From: Treponema sp.
Lineage (GTDB): Bacteria > Spirochaetota > Spirochaetia > Treponematales > Breznakiellaceae
Length of the DNA: 21,896 nucleotides
Assembly (NCBI GenBank): GCA_031259035.1
Contig: JAIRLZ010000139.1
Span: 1 to 21,896 of the forward strand
Direction of reading: 5' to 3'
Of this stretch, positions 6,464-14,421 are shown piece after piece (positions within the stretch are counted from its first letter, which is position 1; each line of letters opens with the position of its first letter). A program made the position numbers and the translations under genes. The notes beneath the pieces were generated by a model that was not told the DNA's origin, made no database searches, and was given only the letters and a program-made list of their open reading frames with translations.

Positions 6464-6841
6464 TCGGGGTTCGGCGAACTTTCGGTTCGACTGCAAGGAA
6501 ATTGTGTTACTGTGAACGTTTGCGCGGCAAACCAGCCTGCCGTACGATTTAACCGCCCTGCGGAAAGGTAATCAAGGTGGAAAAAACCGTGTTGAAACGT
6601 CAATGGGTTTGATCGCACAAAAAGCCTGTGAGATGAGAGCCAAGAAATGGAAACAGGACTTCACCCGGAAGGCGTATCCACATGAGGCGGCAAGCCTTCA
6701 GCGCCGCCCGGCAAAAGATCAAACAAACAGGATTTTTACGTGATGATGGCGGCGAACCGGAAGGCGGGGAGGGAGCGGGAGAAGCGAGGGAACAAATATG
6801 AGCGTCAGGTGAGCGTAAATCATGCGATAGGTGTTCAAAGA

Positions 6842-6859
6842 CCGGCTCATACGAGCCGG
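6842..6859. repeat. 7-bp hairpin upstream of the metallopeptidase promoter
   Basis: CCGGCTC, loop ATAC, GAGCCGG, ending 20 nt before the -35 hexamer of the metallopeptidase gene. It could be an operator dyad or a remnant terminator; no T-run follows. Confidence 0.55.
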
Positions 6860-6879
6860 CGTGTGAAAAAATTTCGTCC

Positions 6880-6908
6880 TTGAAAAACACAGAATAAGAC
6901 GCTATACT
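6880..6908 (+). promoter_or_regulatory. Promoter of the metallopeptidase gene
   Basis: TTGAAA (6880-6885), a 17-nt spacer, and TATACT (6903-6908). The ATG starts 7 nt after the -10 box and nothing like a Shine-Dalgarno lies between, so the mRNA is predicted to start at or within a base or two of the start codon. Confidence 0.7.
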
Positions 6909-6915
6909 ATACCAT

Positions 6916-8652
6916 ATGGTAAAAAAAACAATGTTGTTTGGTTTAGGCGCGTTTGCCGCCGCGCTTGTCGCGTCATGTTCTTTTTTTGACTTTGAGACGC
7001 CGGTGGATTCCACGCTCCCGCCCGATAAAGAAATAGCAATTGACGGCAATACGCCGGTTTCCAAAATTGATTTCTCCGATGTGTCGGGTTCGGTGTCCAT
7101 ATCTATTGACAGCTTGACAAACAAGAGCGTCTATCTGGTGAAATACGCCGCCGCTTCCGCAGCGGCTGGGCAGACGGGATCCGCCGTTGCCAATGAATAT
7201 TCAGCGCAGCCGTCAGCGGCTTCCCCGGAGCGGAGCGCGGCGTCCGGCGTGTTTACCGCCGGGGACGGCTCGGCGAGCGTCCGGTACGACCATCTTGCCG
7301 CGCAGAGATTCAACCGCAGCCCGCCGCCGGAAAGCGGCGGCGGCGTCCGCGCTGCGGCGGAAGAAGCGCGGGCGGCTTACAAGGTATACACGGAAGACGG
7401 TTTGACCGGACAGTTTTGGGTGGAAGCCGGTTCATCTGGAAACTCTTGGATACGAGAATCCGCCGTTTTGCGGGCGGCGAGCGAACACGCCGCCGTGTGG
7501 GTCGCGGATAAAAATTTTACGCAAACCGAGTCCGCTTCCAATGACAACAAAATCACGCAGGCGCAGGCCGAGGAAATCGCCGTCCGATTTGACGCTATTT
7601 ATCAAAAAGAGACGCCCATCTTTGGGTATGAATACGGCGGAGGTCCCGGTGGCGATGGCGGGCGGGACGGAGACCCCAAAATTCAGATACTCGTCTATGA
7701 TATTGACGGCGATTATAAACGCAATCAGACCAGCGGCGTTTTCGGCTATTTCTGGGCGAAAGATTTTTATACACAAGCCGAAGCCGGCAAGACGAAAAGC
7801 AATGCCGCCGAAATATTTTATCTTGACGCGCATTTTGCCGACAAGCACCCGGATGGGGCGATTTCGACATTGGCGCATGAATTTCAGCACATGATCAATT
7901 TCAATGAGAAGTCCGTAAAGTCCGATTTCAAGCAGTCCTCAGAAACATGGTTCGATGAAATGCTCGCAATGCTTGCGGAAGACCTTATCGATCCGTTGGT
8001 CGGCGTCGTCGAAAGCGAATTTCCGTATAACCAGCGGATACCCTTGTTCCTAAACGGATATTCAGACTGCGCCCCCACCACATGGATGGAGGGCGAAAAG
8101 GCGCTGTACTCATACGCCAATTCATACGCATTCGGCGCGTATCTCATAAGAAATTTCGGCGGGGCGCGTCTGGTAAAAGAGATGATGACGAATTCCAAGG
8201 TCAATGAAGAGTCCGTGGTTGACGCCGTAAACGCGATGTCGCCGGCGGCCGCGCCCGCAACGGCGGAGCGGGGAGGCGGCTGGAATTTTTCAGATCTCCT
8301 GTCCCGGTACGGAGAAGCGCTCATTTTCAGCGGAAATGAAAAACCGTCAGGCGTATTTTCTTTTGACAACACTGTAACCGAAATAATTGACGGTACGGAA
8401 TATACATGCGCCGGTTTTGACATTTGGGGGATGGACAATCCGTTTGCGGGCAAAAAATTGTCCTCTCAATATAGTATGGTCTATCCGTCAAAAGGGCCTC
8501 TTATTATAGACACCGGTTATGCCATTGGCATGTTTGAAAACACCTTTATTGTTCAGTCAAACGCCGCGTGGCGAAACAAGACGGGCAATGTGACCATGAG
8601 GCTCAATAAGCCGGCGTCCAGCGCGGTCGCGTTTTTTATAATGATCAAGTGA
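6916..8652 (+). CDS. Secreted zinc metallopeptidase lipoprotein (M30/hyicolysin-like)
   Basis: 578 residues. The N-terminus (MVKKTMLFGLGAFAAALVASC) is a lipoprotein signal with Cys21. The catalytic zinc site is HEFQH at 321-325 (LAHEFQHMINF). It is followed by WFDEMLAMLAEDL, where Glu348, 23 residues downstream, is the likely third ligand. That HExxH...WxxEGLA-like arrangement resembles the M30 (hyicolysin) and related neutral metallopeptidases. Upstream, an acidic and glycine-rich stretch near residues 235-255 (GGGPGGDGGRDGDPKI) precedes a conserved-looking ILVYDIDGDY strand. The protein is probably anchored outside the cell and degrades peptides or proteins; no substrate can be named. It is monocistronic, convergent with the large lipoprotein genes, and has a predicted leaderless start. 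Peptidase function is fairly secure; the M30 assignment is less so. Confidence 0.85.
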   Translation: MVKKTMLFGLGAFAAALVASCSFFDFETPVDSTLPPDKEIAIDGNTPVSKIDFSDVSGSVSISIDSLTNKSVYLVKYAAASAAAGQTGSAVANEYSAQPSAASPERSAASGVFTAGDGSASVRYDHLAAQRFNRSPPPESGGGVRAAAEEARAAYKVYTEDGLTGQFWVEAGSSGNSWIRESAVLRAASEHAAVWVADKNFTQTESASNDNKITQAQAEEIAVRFDAIYQKETPIFGYEYGGGPGGDGGRDGDPKIQILVYDIDGDYKRNQTSGVFGYFWAKDFYTQAEAGKTKSNAAEIFYLDAHFADKHPDGAISTLAHEFQHMINFNEKSVKSDFKQSSETWFDEMLAMLAEDLIDPLVGVVESEFPYNQRIPLFLNGYSDCAPTTWMEGEKALYSYANSYAFGAYLIRNFGGARLVKEMMTNSKVNEESVVDAVNAMSPAAAPATAERGGGWNFSDLLSRYGEALIFSGNEKPSGVFSFDNTVTEIIDGTEYTCAGFDIWGMDNPFAGKKLSSQYSMVYPSKGPLIIDTGYAIGMFENTFIVQSNAAWRNKTGNVTMRLNKPASSAVAFFIMIK

Positions 8653-8668
8653 GGCTGTTCCAATAATT

Positions 8669-8689
8669 CCGCCGCTCTGTGAGCGGCGG
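8669..8689 (+). repeat. 9-bp hairpin after the metallopeptidase gene
   Basis: CCGCCGCTC, loop TGT, GAGCGGCGG, 16 nt after the stop codon. It is GC-rich and may help end transcription, but no T-run follows. Confidence 0.55.
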
Positions 8690-8752
8690 GGCGGTTTAGT
8701 CCGTGAAACATGCCGTCTAAAAGCATGACTGTTAGGGAAGCCCGGCAATGAA

Positions 8753-8780
8753 CTGCCCTCGCCCTTCAGGGCGGGGGCAG
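8753..8780. repeat. 13-bp hairpin between convergent genes
   Basis: CTGCCCTCGCCCT and AGGGCGGGGGCAG pair with a single G-U/mismatch around a 2-nt loop. It lies midway in the 242-bp convergent gap 8653-8894, which otherwise holds no gene. Confidence 0.55.
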
Positions 8781-8844
8781 CTTGACCGCGCCGCGTCATT
8801 GTCACGTCATGTACGCGGTTGGGTGATTTTACGGAAATGTCTGT

Positions 8845-8881
8845 AAAAGCGGGCGTCCGCCTACACTCGGACGGACGCCCG
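8845..8881 (-). terminator. Terminator of the three-lipoprotein cluster
   Basis: Read on the minus strand, CGGGCGTCCG (8881-8872) pairs perfectly with CGGACGCCCG (8859-8850) around a 12-nt loop, and CTTTT follows. It begins 13 nt after the stop codon of the 1150-residue lipoprotein. The T-run is short, so efficiency may be moderate. Confidence 0.7.
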
Positions 8882-8894
8882 GCGCGCATATTTT

Positions 8895-11800
8895 CTACTT
8901 GTTTGTCGTAGACCAACTGCCTGATGCGGACGGCGCGGATACCGTGCTGTTTGCAGTCAAATCAACCGTCGGGTAATAGTAGATAGTCGCGTATGTTGTA
9001 ATTGAACGCCCTAGTGTTATGGATGGTCTGGCAGTGTTCTTATTGATTATTTTCGTTCCCGTAGATTTCGTGGAAACCAGCTTGATTTCGTATGTATCAG
9101 ACTCGAAACTGCCCAGAGAAACCGAACCGTTTGCCGCGATAGCGGCGTTTATCCGATTGGAACCCCATGCGCTCGTCCCTGATTTCCTGACGTAGACCTC
9201 TGAAATCGCAAAGCCGTAGTTGTTCCGTATCGTCAGGGTATACGAGGGAATAACCTGAATAGGCTCGGTCCATCCGGAGTTTCCGATGGTCTTTGTTTGC
9301 GAAGCCGTTCCAATGGTTATTGAGAAGCTCTGGTATCTGTCCTGTGTGTCATATACCGTGAACGAGTAGGTTCCGGGCTCGAATTGTTTTCGCCAATCGC
9401 CCCCGACCGCCAGATTGGATGAAAGCTCGTTGCTCCCGCTGTTGATGTAGAGGTACTTGATGGGATAACTGGCGCTGTTTGTTATGGTCAAGGTCGCGGG
9501 TTCTATGGAATAAGAGCTTGCGTCCATGTCGGTTCCTCCGATGTAGACGCGCCAGATGTCGCCTAGGAGTTCCCAATCATCGGTAGCGCCGCCTATGACA
9601 TAGAGGTACCCATCCTTGATAACCGAAGCGTGACCCGATCGCGGGGCAAACGGGGCGTTGCCCTTGCTCGTCCAGTTTACACCGTCACTGGAGAACCACA
9701 CGTCGTTAAAAAATTCCGCGTTATCGCCCCCATTGCCGCCGACGAGCCACATCCCCTGCGAATTAGCCGAGAGCGTATGCCCGTTTCTGTCCAGCCAGCC
9801 CGGATTGGTCGTAAGGGTTGTCCACGTTATTCCGTCCGGCGACGCGACGACGTCGTTCAGTTCGTCTTGCGCTCCGTCGATAAAGCCGCCGGTGATGTAG
9901 ATTTTGCCGTTGTAAACCACGCCCGCCGCCTCGCCGCGAGGCGTGAGGCCTATCGCGTCCTGTTTCACCCAGTTGACGCCGTCTGTCGATTTCCAGACCG
10001 CGTCCGTAACTAGCCAATCGTCGAGAAGCGGGTCAGCGCTTCCGCCGATTACCCACATGGCGTTGTTAAAGGCAAGCCCCACATGTTGGACAACGCCGTC
10101 GGTGAGTCCTGTTACGCCGGTTTTAACGGTCCATGAGCTGAGATTGGAGGACTCTGTCACCAAACTGTCCACAGCCCAATAGTCGTCCGCGGAGTTGTAG
10201 GTAAAGCCTCCGACTGAATACAACTTGTTGTTGAACAGTATATGCTGGTGGTAAAAGCTATGGTTTTCCTCTGGTATGACGTAATTCCAGTACCAATTCT
10301 TCCCATCGCTTGAGGTCAACGCCATGTTGTCGCAAGTAATGACGATTTTCCCATTCATAACGCTTGCGCGGTGGTAATACATATTCCAGCCAGGCAAGTC
10401 TCCGACGTATTCCCACGAAAGCGCGGAATTTGATTTCCATTGCGCGTAAAGGGTTACGTCCGCGTTGACCGTCAGCGAATCTCCCGCGCCGTAGGGCGTT
10501 CCCGCGCCCGTGGAACTGGTATTCCAGCCGTCGAAGGTCTTGCCGGAATAGGTCAGGCTTCCCTGCCCCGCGACCGTTGCGCTTGATCCCGCTGAGACGG
10601 TCTGCGCGGACGGCGGGGTTCCGCTTGCGCCGTTGGCGTTGTAGGTTACGGTGTACTGGGTGACCGCGCCGTCCACCCAGCCGCCCGCCGCTCCGTCTTT
10701 CGCGCTGTCCAGGGTAACGCCCACCCCTGCGGTGGCGCCACGCCTTTTTGTAGGTATGGGGTTAGAGACAAGATCCCCGCTATTGTTATAAGCGGCGCCT
10801 TCCACCTCTACCGCATAACCAGGCGCGTTTCGTAACCCTTCCTCAGCGTCTGAACCATATATAACGCCGCCTGTTTTTAGAAAAGTTCCCAATATATCAA
10901 CATTATTGCCTGACCAAATAAGTACTCCCGAACCCCAAGATGCGGTATTTCCACTAATTGATCCGCCGGTCATTATAAAATGACCGCCAGAAGTCATAAC
11001 GCCGCCACCGCCGGCGCTAGCGCTTGTTTCGGCATTCCCGCTGATTGTACCACCGTTCATAGTAAAACTGCCATAGCTGCAAATGCCGCCGCCATAACTG
11101 CCGGCAGTATTATTACCAATTACACCGCCATTCATCACAAGATTGCCATCTATAAATATGCCGCCTCCCTGACTATCTGTAGCGTTGTTATGTATCGCGC
11201 CGCCATTCATAATAATAGTACCATAGCCGCAAACACCACCGCCAAGCGTACTTGTACTGTTTCCCGTAATCTTCGCGCCATCATTCATCACCAAAGTCCC
11301 GCCGCTGTTCACATACACCAGCGAAGCCGTATTGTCGCTCCGTCCCTGCAAGGTGACATTGTTTCCAAGCGTGAGCGTCACGCCGCTTCCCACGGTAAAA
11401 AGCGAACCGCTTGAACTCAAACCGACTGTCCGTTCCGTCCCGCCGCCGGTGAGGGTTATGCGGACGGTTTTGCCGCTATAGGAAAGCGTCTTCGGCGCGA
11501 TGGTCTCGTTGCTTTTTAAGGCGACGCTGTAAACGCCGCCTTCTACCGCGTTGTTTGCGATCCACGTTAATGACTCGGCAAGCGATACATTGGAAGGCGC
11601 TCCGATTGTTTTTGCAATGATCACGTCTTTAACATAGACCGTAACCTTGGATTTGCTCACGCTGTCCATCGCAAAATGAAACACAAGCGGATTGGAACTC
11701 GCGGGCGCGGCGGCGTTAGCCGTCAACGTCCAAGTATACGAATGAAATTGCCCGTCCGCCGGAACGGATTTTGAGTCTTCCCATCCCGGAGCAATCCAGG

Positions 11801-12347
11801 CGTCGTCAGAATCGTCGTAACGATTTCCATTGTTCCAATCCCCTATTCCCACGTAAAAGCCCGTCATAGCGGTGTCGGTTTTGATTGAAAAGGAAACCGT
11901 TATCCGCTCTCCCGCGTCTACGGTAAAGCCTGAAGGCAGAAAATCGTCGGAATTATTGTAGATATAGTTGTCATAATCAGGATGCCACGTCAATTCATAT
12001 GTAACGCCTTCCGGGGTGGCGTCAGCCGTCCACTTGGCGTAGACGCTTATATCCGCGGTTACTTTAGTGGTCCCGGAAAACCGCTCGCCCCCGCCGTTCT
12101 GTGAAGTATACCAGCCGTCGAAGGTATACCCGCTCTTGCTTGGATTTGAAGGCATATTTGAAGTCCCAATCGAATCGCCGCTTGTTACGGTTTGCGTTTG
12201 TATTGGCGGACTTCCACCTTCCGCGTAAAATGTTACAGCGTATTCTTTGTCCGCGATCAAGCTGTCGCACGCCGTCAACGCTAATCCCAAAACAAGCGCT
12301 AACACAGCCGTTCCCAGCGTTAAAAATTTATTTTTCATGTTTTTCAT
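8895..12347 (-). CDS. Giant mosaic surface lipoprotein (InlB repeats, beta-helix, Kelch-like propeller)
   Basis: 1150 residues from the ATG at 12347, chosen because AAGGAG lies 7 nt upstream; the longer open frame to 12380 runs into the preceding gene. The lipobox is LTAC (Cys27). Domains in order: an InlB/Listeria-Bacteroides repeat at 35-107 (GYTFDGWYT, VYAKW); a CBM-like beta-sandwich at 110-247; a right-handed beta-helix at 255-540 with MNGGxIxxN...GGG repeats; a second InlB repeat at 565-638 (KTFDGWNT, LYAQW); a propeller at 645-937 alternating Kelch strands (IYITGGF, LYVIGGA) with Asp-box-like SxDGxxW motifs; and two Ig-like domains at 950-1024 and 1035-1130 (ATLTITN, YTLTIRN). It is probably an adhesin or carbohydrate-binding surface protein. 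No catalytic motif is visible. It follows the 670-residue lipoprotein by 13 nt. Confidence 0.88.
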   Translation of the reverse strand: MKNMKNKFLTLGTAVLALVLGLALTACDSLIADKEYAVTFYAEGGSPPIQTQTVTSGDSIGTSNMPSNPSKSGYTFDGWYTSQNGGGERFSGTTKVTADISVYAKWTADATPEGVTYELTWHPDYDNYIYNNSDDFLPSGFTVDAGERITVSFSIKTDTAMTGFYVGIGDWNNGNRYDDSDDAWIAPGWEDSKSVPADGQFHSYTWTLTANAAAPASSNPLVFHFAMDSVSKSKVTVYVKDVIIAKTIGAPSNVSLAESLTWIANNAVEGGVYSVALKSNETIAPKTLSYSGKTVRITLTGGGTERTVGLSSSGSLFTVGSGVTLTLGNNVTLQGRSDNTASLVYVNSGGTLVMNDGAKITGNSTSTLGGGVCGYGTIIMNGGAIHNNATDSQGGGIFIDGNLVMNGGVIGNNTAGSYGGGICSYGSFTMNGGTISGNAETSASAGGGGVMTSGGHFIMTGGSISGNTASWGSGVLIWSGNNVDILGTFLKTGGVIYGSDAEEGLRNAPGYAVEVEGAAYNNSGDLVSNPIPTKRRGATAGVGVTLDSAKDGAAGGWVDGAVTQYTVTYNANGASGTPPSAQTVSAGSSATVAGQGSLTYSGKTFDGWNTSSTGAGTPYGAGDSLTVNADVTLYAQWKSNSALSWEYVGDLPGWNMYYHRASVMNGKIVITCDNMALTSSDGKNWYWNYVIPEENHSFYHQHILFNNKLYSVGGFTYNSADDYWAVDSLVTESSNLSSWTVKTGVTGLTDGVVQHVGLAFNNAMWVIGGSADPLLDDWLVTDAVWKSTDGVNWVKQDAIGLTPRGEAAGVVYNGKIYITGGFIDGAQDELNDVVASPDGITWTTLTTNPGWLDRNGHTLSANSQGMWLVGGNGGDNAEFFNDVWFSSDGVNWTSKGNAPFAPRSGHASVIKDGYLYVIGGATDDWELLGDIWRVYIGGTDMDASSYSIEPATLTITNSASYPIKYLYINSGSNELSSNLAVGGDWRKQFEPGTYSFTVYDTQDRYQSFSITIGTASQTKTIGNSGWTEPIQVIPSYTLTIRNNYGFAISEVYVRKSGTSAWGSNRINAAIAANGSVSLGSFESDTYEIKLVSTKSTGTKIINKNTARPSITLGRSITTYATIYYYPTVDLTANSTVSAPSASGSWSTTNK
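10914..11300 (-). repeat. Beta-helix repeat region within the giant lipoprotein
   Basis: Residues about 350-478 contain five rungs of 24-28 residues following the pattern [IVT]MNGGxIxxN...GGG[IV]: MNDGAKITGN, MNGGAIHNN, MNGGVIGNN, MNGGTISGN and MTGGSISGN. The coding DNA is correspondingly repetitive, so slippage or recombination could change rung number. The GG[AT]I motif recalls polymorphic outer-membrane proteins. Confidence 0.75.
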
Positions 12348-12360
12348 ACTATTTCTCCTT

Positions 12361-14373
12361 TTAGAACTCCACGTACTCATCCGCCTTGACCGCGAATGTA
12401 TTGAACCAATACGCCTCCGCGTTGTTGACGCTTTTCAGCGCCGCGAGCGCATAGCCTCCGTCCGCCAATTTGACAATCGAATTGAACGCCGAAACATCCT
12501 CGCGGGAAACGTCTTTCAGGACAATCCCGGTTTCCGTGTCAATCTTGATCGCCCAGCCTTTGCCGTATTGCCAACTGTAGTAATCGTCCGCGTCGCCGCT
12601 ACTGTCATTTACCGAACCGGACGCGACAAGCAGATTGTCAAAAATCGTCAGGTCAAACAACAGGTTGTTTCGCCAGTTTCCATACCGCTTGAGCCAAATT
12701 TCAGCGCCGCCGGAATCCAGCTTGAGGATGTAGGCTTTCGCCGAATCGCCGCCGTCCTCTGTGGAAAGGCCGGTGATGAAAATGTCGCCCTTCGCATCCG
12801 CAGCAATAGAATAGGGAAGCATGGAGTCGCTCGCCGCGCCGAAACTGCTGGCAGCCGCAACGCTTCCGTCAGTCTTGTTTATCGTGAGTACAACGGTTTT
12901 TATTGAATACCCGTCTCCGGCGTATCCACAGACTATATATCCGCCGGCGGTCTCCAGCCCGCAAACGGCGAAGTTTCTGTCGCATTCAGGCTCGACGTAT
13001 TTTTGTTCCCAGAGGAGCGTCCCGTTTTCCGTGTATGTACGGATGAATTGAGAACTCGCGTCAAACCACTCGTCGTCAGCTTCCGCGTATACCTTTTCAT
13101 TGCCCAGAACGAGGAAGCCGCCGTTGACAGACGCGAGTTTTATCCCCAAGAGGCTTTGCAAGTTGTCTTCTGCCGGCGGAATGTCAACTTCAGAAACGAG
13201 TTGCCCATTCGCATTTAGGAAAAACAGCCACAGTCCGCAACGCATTCCTTTTGCGTACGTCGCCAGAACCGCGTACCCGCCGTTACTCAACTGAACAACG
13301 TCGTTAAACGTCGTGTGATACGCGACGCTTTCCGTTCCCGTGTAAAGACTGGTCGCGGGGAAAACCGTATTCTCCCATTCGGCGTCTCTCGCGGTAATCG
13401 CCGCGACCTCGTAAGGCTCTGAAACGCCAGTCGCCTGAGCGACGGTGTCTATCACGCCAAAGTCCCACCATCCCGCGATGAGGGCGCCGCCATTGGCGAT
13501 GATTTTATTCAAAGGATAATTGCTTCGCCAATCCGAAAGCGCGTAACGGGCTATGGATTTCAGATAAGGCTCCAGATTGCGGTCTTGCATGGTAGTCCGC
13601 CGGTATGAGCTTATGTCTTTTTTCCACTTGGACACGGGTCTCGGCTTTATCTGTCGTTTGACATCGGGAATGACGGACGCGGCGTTCCCTTCATTGGTAA
13701 AAATGAAGTCGTAAATAAAGCCTTTTTGCAGCTGCGTTGACGGCATGGCAATTTCATTAAAGACCGATTGAAGCCGGTAGTTGGAAAGGTCGCCGGGCGC
13801 GAATTCGTAGACGCCGGTCTTGCCCATAGGAACCGACACTTCCTGATTGCCGGCTTGCTTGTAAGACGTTCCATAATAGGCGAGCTCGAATTGCGGCGCG
13901 GCGGATGCCGACACGGATGTGGAAGCGTTCCGAATACGGACAAACGCCTTGCTAAACTCAATGCCGTCCGGTACGGGAATCTGTTTGGCATAGGCGGCGC
14001 CGGCTTGAATGTCAAAGGTAAGCTGGGCGTTTGGATCAAGCCCTTCCGCAAACACTTTGCCGCTGTAGTCATCCGCTTCATCGGCCACATTGTATTGGTA
14101 CGTAACGCAGTACGTTGACCCAACGCCGTGGTTCGCGCTCGGTTGGACTTCGATTAAAACGGTTTCACCCGGCGCCAATTCGGCGGCAACCGGGCCGGAG
14201 AATGACACCTGGTGAACCTGAACATAGAACTGGGTGTCGTTCTTGAACGTTATGGTTGCGGCGGCGGCTCCGCCGGTCTCGTCTTGCGGCTCTTTGACGT
14301 CCTGATCGCAAGACGCGAGACTTAATGCGATGACAAGTAAAACGCCGATCATGCGGAGTGAATTTTTATACAT
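12361..14373 (-). CDS. Surface lipoprotein with Ig-like N-terminus and propeller-like C-terminus
   Basis: 670 residues. The lipobox is SLASC (Cys22), followed by an acidic linker. Residues 40-130 form a beta-rich domain (ATITFKNDTQFYVQVHQ) and 140-225 a second one (KAFVRIRNAS ... KGFIYDFIFTNEG). The same two-domain order is seen in the 374-residue neighbour, so the two look paralogous. From about 290 on, strands such as VVQLSNGGYAVLATYA, GGFLVLGNEKVY, GGYIVCGYAG, GDIFITGLS and GGYALAALKS recur, as in the blades of a beta-propeller read as an event or value series. No enzyme motif was found. The start is supported by GGGGGGATGT just before the ATG. An intrinsic terminator sits immediately upstream and leaves no room for a separate promoter. 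Confidence 0.8.
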   Translation of the reverse strand: MYKNSLRMIGVLLVIALSLASCDQDVKEPQDETGGAAAATITFKNDTQFYVQVHQVSFSGPVAAELAPGETVLIEVQPSANHGVGSTYCVTYQYNVADEADDYSGKVFAEGLDPNAQLTFDIQAGAAYAKQIPVPDGIEFSKAFVRIRNASTSVSASAAPQFELAYYGTSYKQAGNQEVSVPMGKTGVYEFAPGDLSNYRLQSVFNEIAMPSTQLQKGFIYDFIFTNEGNAASVIPDVKRQIKPRPVSKWKKDISSYRRTTMQDRNLEPYLKSIARYALSDWRSNYPLNKIIANGGALIAGWWDFGVIDTVAQATGVSEPYEVAAITARDAEWENTVFPATSLYTGTESVAYHTTFNDVVQLSNGGYAVLATYAKGMRCGLWLFFLNANGQLVSEVDIPPAEDNLQSLLGIKLASVNGGFLVLGNEKVYAEADDEWFDASSQFIRTYTENGTLLWEQKYVEPECDRNFAVCGLETAGGYIVCGYAGDGYSIKTVVLTINKTDGSVAAASSFGAASDSMLPYSIAADAKGDIFITGLSTEDGGDSAKAYILKLDSGGAEIWLKRYGNWRNNLLFDLTIFDNLLVASGSVNDSSGDADDYYSWQYGKGWAIKIDTETGIVLKDVSREDVSAFNSIVKLADGGYALAALKSVNNAEAYWFNTFAVKADEYVEF

Positions 14374-14386
14374 ACATCCCCCCTTT

Positions 14387-14414
14387 AAAAAGCGGGGCGT
14401 TTTTAACGCCCCGC
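14387..14414 (-). terminator. Intrinsic terminator between two lipoprotein genes
   Basis: On the minus strand GCGGGGCGTT (14414-14405), loop AAA, AACGCCCCGC (14401-14392), then TTTTT (14391-14387). It is a textbook hairpin plus T-run, 7 nt after the stop of the 374-residue gene. It ends only 13 nt before the next ATG, whose ribosome site directly follows the T-run. It should lower, not abolish, expression of the two downstream genes if they are co-transcribed. Confidence 0.85.
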
Positions 14415-14421
14415 ATGGCTG

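Larger units (their letters stand above)
6377..6879. other. Divergent intergenic region, no convincing gene
   Basis: About 500 bp between the two divergent promoters. Open frames here are shadows, or short with no ribosome site (for example a 46-codon plus frame near 6604 with nothing recognisable). The only clear structure is two hairpins, listed separately. Confidence 0.5.

Noticed and set aside
6604..6745. 46-codon plus-strand ORF in the divergent intergenic region
   Set aside because: No ribosome site, no hydrophobic segment or motif, and no coupling to a neighbour.
6600..7124. 174-codon minus-strand ORF overlapping the metallopeptidase start
   Set aside because: It is antisense to a well-supported lipoprotein gene with its own promoter, and shows no recognisable motif.
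10914..11300. CRISPR-like spaced repeats
   Set aside because: The spacing and frame fit protein rungs (24-28 residues) inside an open frame; repeats are imperfect and there are no cas genes.
10980..11414. 144-codon plus-strand ORF rich in Ala/Thr/Ile
   Set aside because: It is the shadow of the beta-helix repeats of the large minus-strand lipoprotein; its repetition is inherited from that gene.
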